From positions 248,001-312,000 of the forward strand of contig NZ_FOTE01000008.1 in NCBI RefSeq assembly GCF_900114475.1: a DNA stretch of 64,000 bases, written 5' to 3'. Every line of letters starts with the position of its first letter. Position 1 is the stretch's first letter. Position numbers and translations under genes: made by a program. The notes below the pieces were generated by a model. That model saw only the letters and a program-made list of their open reading frames with translations, searched no databases and was not told the DNA's origin. The DNA is from Paenibacillus sp. 1_12 (GTDB lineage Bacteria > Bacillota > Bacilli > Paenibacillales > NBRC-103111). Positions 16,929 to 26,157 of the stretch are shown here, one piece after another.

Positions 16929-16967
16929 TAGAGGTTGTTCACGGACTAATAAGGAGGAGACAACATC

Positions 16968-18131
16968 TTGACTAATAAGCTGATATTGCCAAAAGCTGGC
17001 GGCGCCTTGTATGAGTACGTCGCTGGTACCAAAGCTCCGATACTGGCACCCCAAGGAGCATTCACCGGACGGATTGCGTTCTCGGCCGCACATGTCGTGT
17101 GCGATCCCTTCGCGGGTACCGATCCTTTGAATCAGCCTTCAATCGATTGGGACGATACATTATCCTATCGACGTCACCTGTGGTCGCTGGGCCTATCTGT
17201 CGCGGAAGCGATGGATACAGCACAGCGCGGTATGGGGCTGAATTGGCTTCAAGCCAAGGAGTTAATTAAACGCTCCATCGATGAAGCCAACGCTGTTGGC
17301 GGTAAAATCGCCTGCGGAGCGGGTACGGACCATTTGGCTGCTGGCCCGAATGTCACCCTTGAAGATGTAGAGGCTGCTTATGAAGAACAGTGTGGTTATG
17401 TAGAAGGCTGCGGCGGTCAGATCATACTGATGGCAAGCCGTGCGCTGGCAGCATGCGCCAAAACCCCTGACGATTACGAGCGAGTGTATGGCCGTATTCT
17501 ACGTCAAACGAAGAAGCCTGTGATTCTGCATTGGCTGGGGGATATGTTCGACCCGGCTCTTGCCGGTTATTGGGGAAGCACGGATGTGAATGAAGCGATG
17601 GCAACCTGCTTGCGCGTCATCAAAGCCAATGCCGACAAAGTAGACGGTATCAAGATTTCATTATTAGATGCAGATAAAGAAATTCAAATGCGACGTCTGC
17701 TGCCTGAAGGTGTACTGATGTATACGGGCGATGATTTTAATTACCCCGAGCTGATTCGTGGTGATGAGCAGGGCTACAGTCATGCATTGCTTGGTATTTT
17801 TGATGCTATCGCCCCGGTTGCAGCAGCTGCCTTGCAAGCTCTGGATCGTGGAGATATGGCACAATATGATGCTTTATTCGAGCCGACGATTGCCTTGTCC
17901 CGACACATATTCCAAAAGCCTACCTACGCCTACAAAACAGGTATCGTATTTATGGCTTACCTGAACGGACATCAAAAGCATTTTCGGATGATTGCCGGAG
18001 CAGAAGGCTCGCGTTCGATCGTTCATCTGTCCGAGCTGTTTGTTCTGGCGGATCAAGCAGGATTGCTGCAGCGTCCTGATCTTGCGGTCGAGCGGATGAA
18101 ACGGGTATTGGCTTTGTCTGGAATTGAATAG
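16968..18131 (+). CDS. DUF993 / dihydrodipicolinate synthase-like protein
   Basis: 387 aa beta/alpha-barrel protein of the type annotated as DUF993, related to the DapA/aldolase superfamily. Conserved-looking stretches are RIAFSAAHVVCDPFAG, GKIACGAGTDHLA, VILHWLGDMFDPALAGYWGS, VDGIKISLLD and TGDDFNYPEL; the Lys in DGIKIS may be the Schiff-base residue (inference). TTG start after GGAGGAGACAACATC. Coexpression with a Gfo/Idh/MocA dehydrogenase and a sugar isomerase suggests it cleaves a keto-sugar acid intermediate. The reaction is not known to me. Confidence 0.75.
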   Translation: MTNKLILPKAGGALYEYVAGTKAPILAPQGAFTGRIAFSAAHVVCDPFAGTDPLNQPSIDWDDTLSYRRHLWSLGLSVAEAMDTAQRGMGLNWLQAKELIKRSIDEANAVGGKIACGAGTDHLAAGPNVTLEDVEAAYEEQCGYVEGCGGQIILMASRALAACAKTPDDYERVYGRILRQTKKPVILHWLGDMFDPALAGYWGSTDVNEAMATCLRVIKANADKVDGIKISLLDADKEIQMRRLLPEGVLMYTGDDFNYPELIRGDEQGYSHALLGIFDAIAPVAAAALQALDRGDMAQYDALFEPTIALSRHIFQKPTYAYKTGIVFMAYLNGHQKHFRMIAGAEGSRSIVHLSELFVLADQAGLLQRPDLAVERMKRVLALSGIE

Positions 18132-18181
18132 CAAGTATGCTTGAAGCGAATGGCAGACATTCAATGGACGGAGGGTTATGG

Positions 18182-19003
18182 ATGGAACGTTTTACAAACA
18201 TAGATCGTTTGAGCTTAAATCAGATTACGACCAATAGCTGGAGCTTGCGTGAAGCCGCAGAGGGCTGCGTCAGAGCGGAGGTACCCTGGATTGCTTTGTG
18301 GCGCAATAAGGTCGAGGAGACAGGGCTGGCTGAAAGTAAACGGATCATTCGTGATACAGGCTTGAAAGTATCGAGCTTATGCCGCGGCGGGATGTTCCCA
18401 GCAGCAACGGCAGCCGAACGCGCAGCTCGTATTGACGATAACCGCAGAGCCATTGACGAGGCTGCTGAGCTTGAAGCAGAAGTTCTTGTATTGGTGTGTG
18501 GTCCGGCTCCTGACCGTGATATCGACGGTGCCAGAGGCATGGTTGAGGATGCGATTCATGAGCTGGTGCCTTATGCGCAGGAACGTGGAGTTACGCTCGG
18601 TATTGAGCCGCTGCATCCGATGTATGCTGCTGAGCGCTCCGTGATTTCCACACTTGCACAGGCGACTACGATTGCTGAGAAATTCACACCGCAGCAGGTA
18701 GGCGTTGTTGTCGATGTGTTTCATGTGTGGTGGGACCCAGAGCTGTACACGCAAATTGCCCGTGCAAGCGGTAGAATTCTTGGTTTCCATGTTTCCGATT
18801 GGATTGTGCCTACTCCTGATATGCTGCTTGGCCGGGGTATGATGGGTGATGGTGTGATTGAATTGCGCCGTATTCGCCAAGCGGTTGAAGCTACCGGCTA
18901 TAAAGGACCTATCGAGGTGGAAATTTTCAATCAGACCATTTGGGATCGTCCCGGTGATGAAGTGCTGGCAGAAATGAAGGCACGCTATTTGGAGCATGTA
19001 TAA
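18182..19003 (+). CDS. Sugar phosphate isomerase/epimerase (TIM barrel)
   Basis: 273 aa from the ATG at 18182, chosen for the GGAGGGTTATGG site; an ATG at 18137 lacks one. The sequence has barrel strands with metal-ligand-like residues: LVCGPAPDRD, LGIEPLHPM, GVVVDVFHVWWDP, GFHVSDW and IEVEIFNQTIW. It is the third gene of the Gfo/Idh/MocA-DUF993 unit (50 bases after DUF993). It likely acts on the same sugar intermediate. Confidence 0.8.
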   Translation: MERFTNIDRLSLNQITTNSWSLREAAEGCVRAEVPWIALWRNKVEETGLAESKRIIRDTGLKVSSLCRGGMFPAATAAERAARIDDNRRAIDEAAELEAEVLVLVCGPAPDRDIDGARGMVEDAIHELVPYAQERGVTLGIEPLHPMYAAERSVISTLAQATTIAEKFTPQQVGVVVDVFHVWWDPELYTQIARASGRILGFHVSDWIVPTPDMLLGRGMMGDGVIELRRIRQAVEATGYKGPIEVEIFNQTIWDRPGDEVLAEMKARYLEHV

Positions 19004-19062
19004 CTGCTTTCAAGCATTAGCGGCATGTATATTAAGCAATATTAACGCTAAGAGGTATTAAA

Positions 19063-19078
19063 GTTAAAGGTCTTTAAC
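19063..19078. promoter_or_regulatory. Candidate operator palindrome
   Basis: GTTAAAG-GT-CTTTAAC is a perfect 7-bp-arm palindrome in the 199-base gap before the next Gfo/Idh/MocA gene. No other feature is evident in that gap. Confidence 0.35.
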
Positions 19079-19202
19079 AATGCAGCATTGCAGATTACTA
19101 TGATCTTTATATGGAATTTAAGCGGGGTTTTCGGGCTGGTCAGCGGGTTACATCGTTGAGCGGCCCAAAGTCTTATACATGTGCGAGAGAAGGGAATTAT
19201 TC

Positions 19203-20420
19203 ATGAGAGCAATTCGTACTGCTTTGATAGGTCTGGGTGGATTTGGTAAAGTACATATCCGTCATTTGGTGGAGCTGTCAGGTCAAGGGCTGTTGGAGGT
19301 CACTGCCTTTAGTGACATCAATCCAGATATAAACCCGTCAGGCTGGCAGCAGCTTCTGGCACTTGGCGGCGCTCCTTATTCCGATTATAAAACAATGCTT
19401 GACCATCATCCCGAGCTTGATTTGGTTGTGATCGCCTCGCCTATTCCCATGCATAAAGAGATGGCGATGTATGCTTTTTCACGTGGTATCCATGTCATGC
19501 TTGAGAAACCACCAGCTGTAACGATACAGGATCTTGATGAAATGCTGCATGCTCAAGCGGGTTCTTCATCATTATGTCAGGTTAATTTTCAAAATACTTC
19601 GGGAGCGGCATTCCGCGAACTGCTCCATATTATTCAAGAGGGACAACTTGGCGATGTCCAAAGTGTTACGGGAGTTGGTCTTTGGAAGCGTACTCAAGCT
19701 TATTACGACCGTACGCCGTGGGCAGGCAAGCTTAAATATAAAGGAAATTATGTACTGGATGGCACGATCAATAACCCTTTTGCTCATTTGCTGAACAATT
19801 GCTTGCTGGTTGCAGGCGGAGGGAATGCCGAAGAGAGCACACCGCTTGATATCCAAGCAGAGCTGTATCATGCCAATGCTATCGAAGGTGAAGACACCTC
19901 CTGCCTTCGCATACGGACTCAAAGCGGAGCAATTGTTCATTTCTATGCCAGCTTGTGCCATGAAGGCGAATCGATTCCTTCCATCACGGTGAAAGGTACA
20001 CTGGGTGAAGCTGTATGGAAATACAACAATATGTTAGCTATTCAAATCACGGGTTCGCAGCCAACGAGCCGCAGCTTTGGGGAAGAGGATTATGTCCATA
20101 ATATGTATCTGAATACGCTGGCTGCTATCCAGGATGAATCGGTCGCTCTTCTGAGCTCACTCCAGCAGTGTCGTCAATTTGTGCTTGCTGTGAATGGTGC
20201 CTTTGAATCGAGCGGGGAAACGCATCCGATTTCTGATGTTTTTCTTGTGCGGAGAAATGAAGGGAATACGGTGTTTACAGGAATCACAGGTATCGGAGCT
20301 GATGTGGGGCGTGCCGCGACGGATGGTATGCTGTTCTCCGAGATGGGTATTCCATGGGCGGTTGCGGCCGAATCTTTTTCATTAGGCAGCTATCAAAAAT
20401 TTGGTTTATTCTCATCCTGA
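19203..20420 (+). CDS. Gfo/Idh/MocA-family oxidoreductase
   Basis: 405 aa from the ATG at 19203 (GAAGGG eight bases upstream). The Rossmann motif ALIGLGGFGKVHIRHL is at the N-terminus and the EKP motif (MLEKPPAV) near residue 104. The C-terminal domain contains GTINNPFAHLLNNCL. The last about 45 residues (GADVGRAATDGMLFSEMGIPWA) extend beyond the compact family core. Probably part of the same sugar pathway, with the isomerase 130 bases downstream. Confidence 0.8.
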   Translation: MRAIRTALIGLGGFGKVHIRHLVELSGQGLLEVTAFSDINPDINPSGWQQLLALGGAPYSDYKTMLDHHPELDLVVIASPIPMHKEMAMYAFSRGIHVMLEKPPAVTIQDLDEMLHAQAGSSSLCQVNFQNTSGAAFRELLHIIQEGQLGDVQSVTGVGLWKRTQAYYDRTPWAGKLKYKGNYVLDGTINNPFAHLLNNCLLVAGGGNAEESTPLDIQAELYHANAIEGEDTSCLRIRTQSGAIVHFYASLCHEGESIPSITVKGTLGEAVWKYNNMLAIQITGSQPTSRSFGEEDYVHNMYLNTLAAIQDESVALLSSLQQCRQFVLAVNGAFESSGETHPISDVFLVRRNEGNTVFTGITGIGADVGRAATDGMLFSEMGIPWAVAAESFSLGSYQKFGLFSS

Positions 20421-20552
20421 AGGGCCGATACAAGCATCCAATGACTTTCCGAGTTAAAGGTAGTTTGTTTGGTTGAAGTCAAGGTAGCCGAGTATCCATA
20501 CTTCGTGTAAAATGGAAGGGGATACAAAGTTCAAATAAGGGAGAGATTAGCA

Positions 20553-21314
20553 TTGAAAATTGCAGCACAGCTTTATACGCTTAGGGAATTTTTGAAAACA
20601 CCCGAGGATATTGCCGCTACTTTGAAAAAAGTGAAACAGATCGGCTACGATTCAGTTCAGGTTTCAGGGGTTGGCCCTATTGACAGCAAGGAGTTGAAGG
20701 CGCTTGCAGATCAGGAGCAATTAAAGATTTGTGCGACCCATATTCCTTACTCGGACTTTGCTAATCTTGATGAAGTCATTAAAAAGCATCAAATATGGGA
20801 TTGTACCTATGTCGGTTTGGGTGGATTGCCGCCGGAATACCGGACAAGCAAGGAAGGATACGCTACCTTTGCCAAGGAGTTTTCCGAAGTTGGCCGTAAG
20901 CTGAAGGATGCCGGTCTGAAATTTATTTATCATAATCATGAGTTTGAATTTGTAAAATTTGACGGCCGTACAGGCATGGATATTTTGTTTGAAGAGTCAG
21001 ACCCTGAAGTGTTCGATTTTGAGCTTGACCTGCATTGGGTGCAAGCAGGCGGTGCGGATCCTGTTGAATGGATTCGTAAAGTCGAAGGACGAATGAAGGT
21101 TGTGCATCTGAAGGACTGGGCCGTGACAGTTGATAGGGAGCGTCGTTTTGCCGAGGTTGGAGAGGGCAATATGAATTATCCTGCTATTCTAAAAGCATGT
21201 GATGCTACAGGCGTGGAATGGGGAGCGGTTGAGCAGGATCAATGCTACGGTAACGATCCTTTTGACAGTCTGGCCATTAGCTTACGCAACCTGCACAAGC
21301 TGGGATATAAATAA
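20553..21314 (+). CDS. Sugar phosphate isomerase/epimerase (TIM barrel)
   Basis: 253 aa. MKIAAQLYTLREFLKTPEDI is a typical start of this family. Metal-ligand strands are FIYHNHEFEF (about 126-135), FELDLHWVQAGG and VVHLKDWA, and the late WGAVEQDQC strand completes the barrel. TTG start after GGGAGAGATTAGCA. It is often paired with Gfo/Idh/MocA dehydrogenases, as here. Substrate unknown. Confidence 0.85.
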   Translation: MKIAAQLYTLREFLKTPEDIAATLKKVKQIGYDSVQVSGVGPIDSKELKALADQEQLKICATHIPYSDFANLDEVIKKHQIWDCTYVGLGGLPPEYRTSKEGYATFAKEFSEVGRKLKDAGLKFIYHNHEFEFVKFDGRTGMDILFEESDPEVFDFELDLHWVQAGGADPVEWIRKVEGRMKVVHLKDWAVTVDRERRFAEVGEGNMNYPAILKACDATGVEWGAVEQDQCYGNDPFDSLAISLRNLHKLGYK

Positions 21315-21426
21315 GTTATTAGAGTGCTTCCCCATGGATAGCAAGAGAATGAAGCAGTTTACTGTAGAAGCGCAGCATTCGCCTTGATAGTCATGGATGA
21401 TCGACTTTGATAACATAACGCATAAG

Positions 21427-21456
21427 GAAACCGGAAGCCCAAGGGCCTCCGGTTTC
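21427..21456 (+). terminator. Strong GC-rich hairpin after the isomerase
   Basis: GAAACCGGA/TCCGGTTTC stem with an additional GCCC/GGGC inner pairing. A clear U-run is missing, but the position 110 bases after the stop fits transcription termination. Confidence 0.6.
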
Positions 21457-21523
21457 TGCAAATTCGAGTACCCTTACAAAATTCAATAAGGCTGAGGCAA
21501 TTTAAAAAGTTGGAGGTCATTCC

Positions 21524-23557
21524 ATGATTAGCAGTAAATTAAACAAAATCGCCTATGGAGGCGATTACAGTCCTGAACAATGGCCGCAAGAGATCATGAT
21601 CGAGGATATGAGAATGTTTAAGCTGGCGGGTATTGATATTGCGACAGTAGCTGTTTTTTCATGGTCGCTAATGCAGCCAGATGAAGAGACCTATCAGTTT
21701 GAATGGCTTGACGAGATTCTGGATAAGCTTCATGAAAATGGAGTTTATGCTTGCTTGGCGACGAGCACGGGTGCGCATCCGGCCTGGATGGCACATCGGC
21801 ATCCCGATGTGCTGCGGGTCGATTTTGAAGGGCGCAAGCATACTTTCGGCCAACGCCATAATTCGTGTCCGAACAGCCCCACCTACAGACTTCATGCAGC
21901 ACGACTGGCACGCAAGCTGGCAGAACGGTATAAGGATCACCCAGCCCTAGCCATATGGCATGTAAATAATGAATATGGCGGCATGTGCTATTGCGACAAT
22001 TGTGCCAAGGCGTTCCGCGTATGGCTGAAGCAGCGCTATGGCAGTCTTGATCAGTTGAATAAAGCATGGAATACCCGATTCTGGGGCCATACCTTCTATG
22101 ATTGGGACGAGATTGTGCCTCCGAATAGGTTAAGTGAGCACACGGGTGAGACACGGACCAGCTTTCAAGGGATTTCACTCGATTACTGGCGGTTTAATTC
22201 AGATGGACTGCTCGATTGCTACCTGATGGAATACAACGAACTGAAGGCTGTAACGCCGGATGTTCCGGTTACGACGAATATGATGTGGATGTTTAAGCAG
22301 TTGGATTATGCCAAGTGGGCAAAACACGTTGATGTGGTTTCCTGGGACAGCTATCCATCCAACACGACGCCGCTAAGTCATGTGGCCATGTGGCATGACG
22401 TTATGCGAGGCTTGAAGGACGGTCAGCCATTCATGCTGATGGAGCAAACACCGAGTCAGCAAAATTGGCAGGCTTATAATGGCTTGAAGCGTCCAGGTGT
22501 GATGCGCTTGTGGAGCTATCAGGCTGTAGCGCATGGTGCGGACACGGTGATGTTTTTCCAGCTGCGTCGTTCGGTGGGCGCATGTGAGAAATATCATGGA
22601 GCAGTTATCGAGCATGTAGGTCATGAGCACACCCGTGTTTTCAGAGAATGTGCGACATTGGGCGGCGAGCTTCAGATTCTGGGGGATAAGCTGCTCGGAT
22701 CACGGATCGAAGCCAGAATAGCGATTATTATTGATTGGGAAAATTGGTGGGCGATGGAGTTTTCCTCAGGGCCGACGATTGATTTGTCCTACATGACCGA
22801 GCTTACGAAATATTATGTTGCTTTTTACGATCAAAACATTGCAGTCGACATGATTTCAGTGGAAGCCGATTTCTCCCGCTACGATGTCGTCATTGCACCT
22901 GTTCTCTATATGGTGAAACCGGGAGTTGCAGACAAAATCGAACGCTTTGTTGAAACCGGCGGTCGGTTTGTAACGACATTTTTCAGTGGTATCGTGAATG
23001 AATCCGATCTAGTTACACTTGGCGGATATCCGGGTGAGCTGCGCAAGCTGCTCGGGATTTGGGTTGAAGAAATCGACGCATTATTCCCGCATATGTCTAA
23101 CCGTATCGTGATGACAGATGGGCGAGAAGGGTTTAAAAAGGAATATTCCAGCAATCTGCTATGCGATATTTTGCATACGGAGGGGGCTGAGGTTTGGGCT
23201 GAATATGGGGAAGAATTTTACAAGGGGACGCCTGTACTGACACGCAACAGCTTTGGGCAAGGTGAAGCGTGGTATGTAGCATCCAGTCCTGATAAAGAAT
23301 TTCTTTCCGATTTTGCCAAGCTGCTGGTGAAGCAAGCGGGGATTGAATCCGTGTTAAGCGCTCCTGAAGGAATTGAAGCGACCAAACGCGTTAAGGACGG
23401 TAAGGCATATACGATGATATTGAATCACAATGACAGCGAGACCGAGGTGAATCTGGGTCCGAACGAGCGCACCGAGCTGCTCAGCAACCGAGTGGTCAAT
23501 GGAGCAGTTACGATCCCAGCCAAGGGCGTATGGATATTGGAAGAAGCCTCTCAATAA
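21524..23557 (+). CDS. Beta-galactosidase, glycoside hydrolase family 42
   Basis: 677 aa, full GH42 length. The start IAYGGDYSPEQWP is diagnostic. The acid/base is E150 (WHVNNEYG) and the nucleophile E307 (MLMEQTPS). Cys115, 155, 157 and 160 form the zinc-binding cluster seen in GH42 trimers. The trimerisation domain follows about residue 400, and a short beta domain ends the protein. No signal peptide, so it acts on imported galactosides. TTGGAGG site eight or so bases before the ATG. It closes the sugar block. Confidence 0.93.
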   Translation: MISSKLNKIAYGGDYSPEQWPQEIMIEDMRMFKLAGIDIATVAVFSWSLMQPDEETYQFEWLDEILDKLHENGVYACLATSTGAHPAWMAHRHPDVLRVDFEGRKHTFGQRHNSCPNSPTYRLHAARLARKLAERYKDHPALAIWHVNNEYGGMCYCDNCAKAFRVWLKQRYGSLDQLNKAWNTRFWGHTFYDWDEIVPPNRLSEHTGETRTSFQGISLDYWRFNSDGLLDCYLMEYNELKAVTPDVPVTTNMMWMFKQLDYAKWAKHVDVVSWDSYPSNTTPLSHVAMWHDVMRGLKDGQPFMLMEQTPSQQNWQAYNGLKRPGVMRLWSYQAVAHGADTVMFFQLRRSVGACEKYHGAVIEHVGHEHTRVFRECATLGGELQILGDKLLGSRIEARIAIIIDWENWWAMEFSSGPTIDLSYMTELTKYYVAFYDQNIAVDMISVEADFSRYDVVIAPVLYMVKPGVADKIERFVETGGRFVTTFFSGIVNESDLVTLGGYPGELRKLLGIWVEEIDALFPHMSNRIVMTDGREGFKKEYSSNLLCDILHTEGAEVWAEYGEEFYKGTPVLTRNSFGQGEAWYVASSPDKEFLSDFAKLLVKQAGIESVLSAPEGIEATKRVKDGKAYTMILNHNDSETEVNLGPNERTELLSNRVVNGAVTIPAKGVWILEEASQ

Positions 23558-23681
23558 ATACAGAAATGGGCGGTTCATCTGTGCATCTGTCCATACCTTT
23601 TCCGCTAATTGCCATACACTATGATATGGGTTGGAGTACATTCGATGTATTCGGCTTAATGATGACTTAGGGGTGATTCTA

Positions 23682-23816
23682 TTGGCACATGTTGGCGGTG
23701 TAGGTGCAGGAGGATGCGCAAGTCCATATGGTGGGTTCGGCACATCGACAGGCGAGATTCTGGTTCTGTTCATTTTATTGGTCATCATTACAGGAGCAGG
23801 GTTTTGGGGCGTGTAA
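23682..23816 (+). CDS. YjcZ-like small hydrophobic protein
   Basis: 44 aa. A Gly-rich start (AHVGGVGAGGC) is followed by the hydrophobic module GEILVLFILLVIITGAGF, as in YjcZ-type sporulation-associated proteins. TTG start at 23682, with AGGGGTGATT upstream; the in-frame ATG at 23631 lacks a ribosome site. It is monocistronic, with a terminator. Function unknown. Confidence 0.65.
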   Translation: MAHVGGVGAGGCASPYGGFGTSTGEILVLFILLVIITGAGFWGV

Positions 23817-23875
23817 GCGCCAAGGTCAATTTAAGCATATATGAAATCTTCATGATGGTTCAAAAATAGGTGAAG

Positions 23876-23920
23876 AAGCACCACGGCAGCAGGCTACAGG
23901 ATGCTGGCAGGTGCTTTTTC
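23876..23920 (+). terminator. Terminator between the YjcZ-like and deacetylase genes
   Basis: AAGCACC/GGTGCTT outer stem with an internal hairpin, followed by Ts. It may serve both converging genes. Confidence 0.65.
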
Positions 23921-23945
23921 ATTATTGGATCCTCCTCCTTAAAAC

Positions 23946-24698
23946 TCAGTCAATCCCCTTCACAGGACTGGTTTTGCGAAACTCGAGCAGCTCGGAAATC
24001 GTGACAAACCGGTAGCCGCGACTTTTTAGCACGGGCAAAATGCGCTTGAGTGCTTCAATGGTTTGCGTCTTGCCCTCTACGTAATCATGAAATAATACAA
24101 TATCTCCGTTACGTGCATTGTTAAGCACCTTTTTGGTGATGTGACTAACACCCGGAGTATTCCAGTCCATCGTATTGATATGCCAGGACCACATAACGAC
24201 CGTATAACCTTCCTGTTTGGCGATTTGAATCAAGGGATCGTTATAGTAGCCTCCTGGCGGACGGAATAAGTGTGGCTTTTTCCCAGAGACCCGAAAGATA
24301 GCTTCTTCCGCCTTCATCAATTGTTCACGCATATTACTTTCCTTCACTCCACGGGTAAAATACATGTGGGTATAGGTGTGATTTGCCAATTCATGGCCTT
24401 CAGCGACCTCACGCTTTATAAGCTCAGGATAACGTTCAGCTTTCTCGCCGATTACAAAAAAAGTAGCCTTCGCTCCATATTGCTGCAAAAGGTCTAATAT
24501 TTGCGGTGTATCCTCAGGATCAGGGCCGTCATCAAAGGTGAGCGCAATAATCTTCTCCTCAGTAGGCACCTCCCATACGATCTCACCTCTTTTTTCATAA
24601 TAAGGACGCCCTTTACTGGGAGCACTGGATAGTTCATTCATGGCTCCGCTCAGCAGCATCGATACGGACAGTACAATGGGGATGGAGACAGTCCACAT
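23946..24698 (-). CDS. Polysaccharide deacetylase (NodB/CDA1 domain), membrane-anchored or secreted
   Basis: 250 aa from the ATG at 24698, which has AAGGAGG 11 bases upstream; the ATG at 24746 has none. Residues about 3-22 are a hydrophobic signal/anchor. The NodB domain has LTFDDGPDPE (catalytic Asp and zinc Asp), HELANHTYTH (zinc His pair), FRPPGGYYN and VMWSWHINTMDW. Such enzymes deacetylate peptidoglycan or exopolysaccharide outside the membrane. Monocistronic. Confidence 0.85.
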   Translation of the reverse strand: MWTVSIPIVLSVSMLLSGAMNELSSAPSKGRPYYEKRGEIVWEVPTEEKIIALTFDDGPDPEDTPQILDLLQQYGAKATFFVIGEKAERYPELIKREVAEGHELANHTYTHMYFTRGVKESNMREQLMKAEEAIFRVSGKKPHLFRPPGGYYNDPLIQIAKQEGYTVVMWSWHINTMDWNTPGVSHITKKVLNNARNGDIVLFHDYVEGKTQTIEALKRILPVLKSRGYRFVTISELLEFRKTSPVKGID

Positions 24699-24978
24699 GG
24701 TAATCAAAGCCTCCTTCGTGTAGTAGGACGAAGATAGTTTTCCCATTTCACCGAGTATTAGCCATTGAAAAAAAGTAATTTGTGCATACCCAACCTTTTT
24801 CTACCTTTGTGAGGGGATGTACGGATCTGCATCTGAATTAAGCTTGCTGTTGTATGTCGGACATCGACTGTAACGGATCTGTCCGCAATCGTATTTTTGT
24901 GATAAAGAAGTTGGGAAGTTGTACATCGTTTATGCTATAAGCTATACTTTTGATACTATCTTACATAAAAGTGGGTAC

Positions 24979-25006
24979 TTGAACTTCATCATAAAAGCAT
25001 TAATAT
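24979..25006 (+). promoter_or_regulatory. Probable SigA-type promoter of namA
   Basis: TTGAAC, 16-base spacer, TAATAT, about 70 bases before namA. The rest of the about 380-base gap (24699-25076) shows no gene; it holds divergent promoter regions only. Confidence 0.45.
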
Positions 25007-25076
25007 GAAAATAAGCAGCGGTTATAATAACCTGCGTAACGATACCATCAAAATGAAATAGCGGAGAGGGATTGCG

Positions 25077-26108
25077 ATGAGAAATCAACTGTTTACGCCC
25101 TATGAGATCAAGGGTTTACAATTAAAGAACCGTGTTGTGATGGCACCCATGTGTCAATATTCCGTTGATGCCAAGGACGGTAAACCGAATGAATGGCATT
25201 ATGTTCACTATCTTAGCCGCGCAATCGGAGGAACGGCTCTAATCATTATGGAAATGACTGATGTTCATCCGGACGGCCGTATAAGCGATAAGGATTTGGG
25301 GTTGTGGTCAGATGATCAGATTCCTGCCTACTCCCGAATTATTAATGAAGTGCATGCTCATGATGCCAAAATCGGTATCCAGATTGCACATGCCGGTCGC
25401 AAAGCTGAAGATGCCGAAGTACCGGTATCCTCATCCGCGATCAAATTCCCTGGTCCTAACTATAAGGTTCCTAGGGCGCTCACGACCGATGAAGTTAAAG
25501 AGATGGTACAGCTTTTTACGGATACAGCTCGCCGCGCTATAGAGGCCGGTGTGGACATGATTGAGCTTCACGGAGCCCATGGTTACCTGATCCACCAGTT
25601 CCATTCCGCACTTACGAACAAACGGGACGATGTGTATGGACATGATTTAGCTCGATTCGGTGTGGAAATCATTCAAGCAGTTAAAAAAGTAATACCCAAG
25701 GAAATGCCTTTGTTTTTCCGTATTTCTGCAGTTGAATATGTGGATGGCGGCTATGATATCGATCATACACTGAAGCTGGCAAAGGCTTACAAAGAGGCAG
25801 GCGTAGACATATTTCATGTGAGCTCGGGCGGGGAAGGTCCAGCGGGTGAAAGAAAGCCAGGAAACTATCCAGGTTACCAGGTTCCATTCGCGCGCAGAAT
25901 TCGAGAAGCTTTGGACGTGCCTGTTGTTGCAGTGGGTATGCTGGAGTCTCCAGCACTTGCGCAATCTGTCATTGGCAATGGGGATGCTGACCTAGTTGCC
26001 ATAGCCCGCGGCCTGCTGCGGGATCCGTACTGGGCCACACATGCTGCCATTGAACTCAAGAGTGAGCAGTCCCATGTGCCGCAGCCATACAAACGGGGCT
26101 ATCATTAA
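25077..26108 (+). CDS. namA: NADPH dehydrogenase NamA, old yellow enzyme family
   Basis: 343 aa, matching B. subtilis YqjM. C26 and Y28 in MAPMCQYSV are the thermophilic-like OYE active-site residues. Further motifs are IQIAHAGRKAE, ELHGAHGYLIHQFHS (catalytic His pair) and VAIARGLLRDPYWA (FMN binding). It reduces activated C=C bonds of enals, enones and nitro-olefins with NADPH and has an oxidative-stress role in Bacillus. GGAGAGGG precedes the ATG. Monocistronic. Confidence 0.92.
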   Translation: MRNQLFTPYEIKGLQLKNRVVMAPMCQYSVDAKDGKPNEWHYVHYLSRAIGGTALIIMEMTDVHPDGRISDKDLGLWSDDQIPAYSRIINEVHAHDAKIGIQIAHAGRKAEDAEVPVSSSAIKFPGPNYKVPRALTTDEVKEMVQLFTDTARRAIEAGVDMIELHGAHGYLIHQFHSALTNKRDDVYGHDLARFGVEIIQAVKKVIPKEMPLFFRISAVEYVDGGYDIDHTLKLAKAYKEAGVDIFHVSSGGEGPAGERKPGNYPGYQVPFARRIREALDVPVVAVGMLESPALAQSVIGNGDADLVAIARGLLRDPYWATHAAIELKSEQSHVPQPYKRGYH

Positions 26109-26130
26109 AATATTCATGCGTAATCCAAGA

Positions 26131-26157
26131 CACGAGCCCGAGAGCGTTGGGTTCGTG
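26131..26157. terminator. Hairpin between converging namA and permease genes
   Basis: CACGAGCCC pairs with GGGTTCGTG (one G-U) around a 9-base loop in the 49-base intergenic space. Likely bidirectional. Confidence 0.55.

Noticed and set aside
15777-19003. Possible myo-inositol iol operon
   Set aside because: The Gfo/Idh/MocA and isomerase genes fit loosely, but no iolC, iolD, iolE or iolB homologue is present, and DUF993 is not an iol gene.
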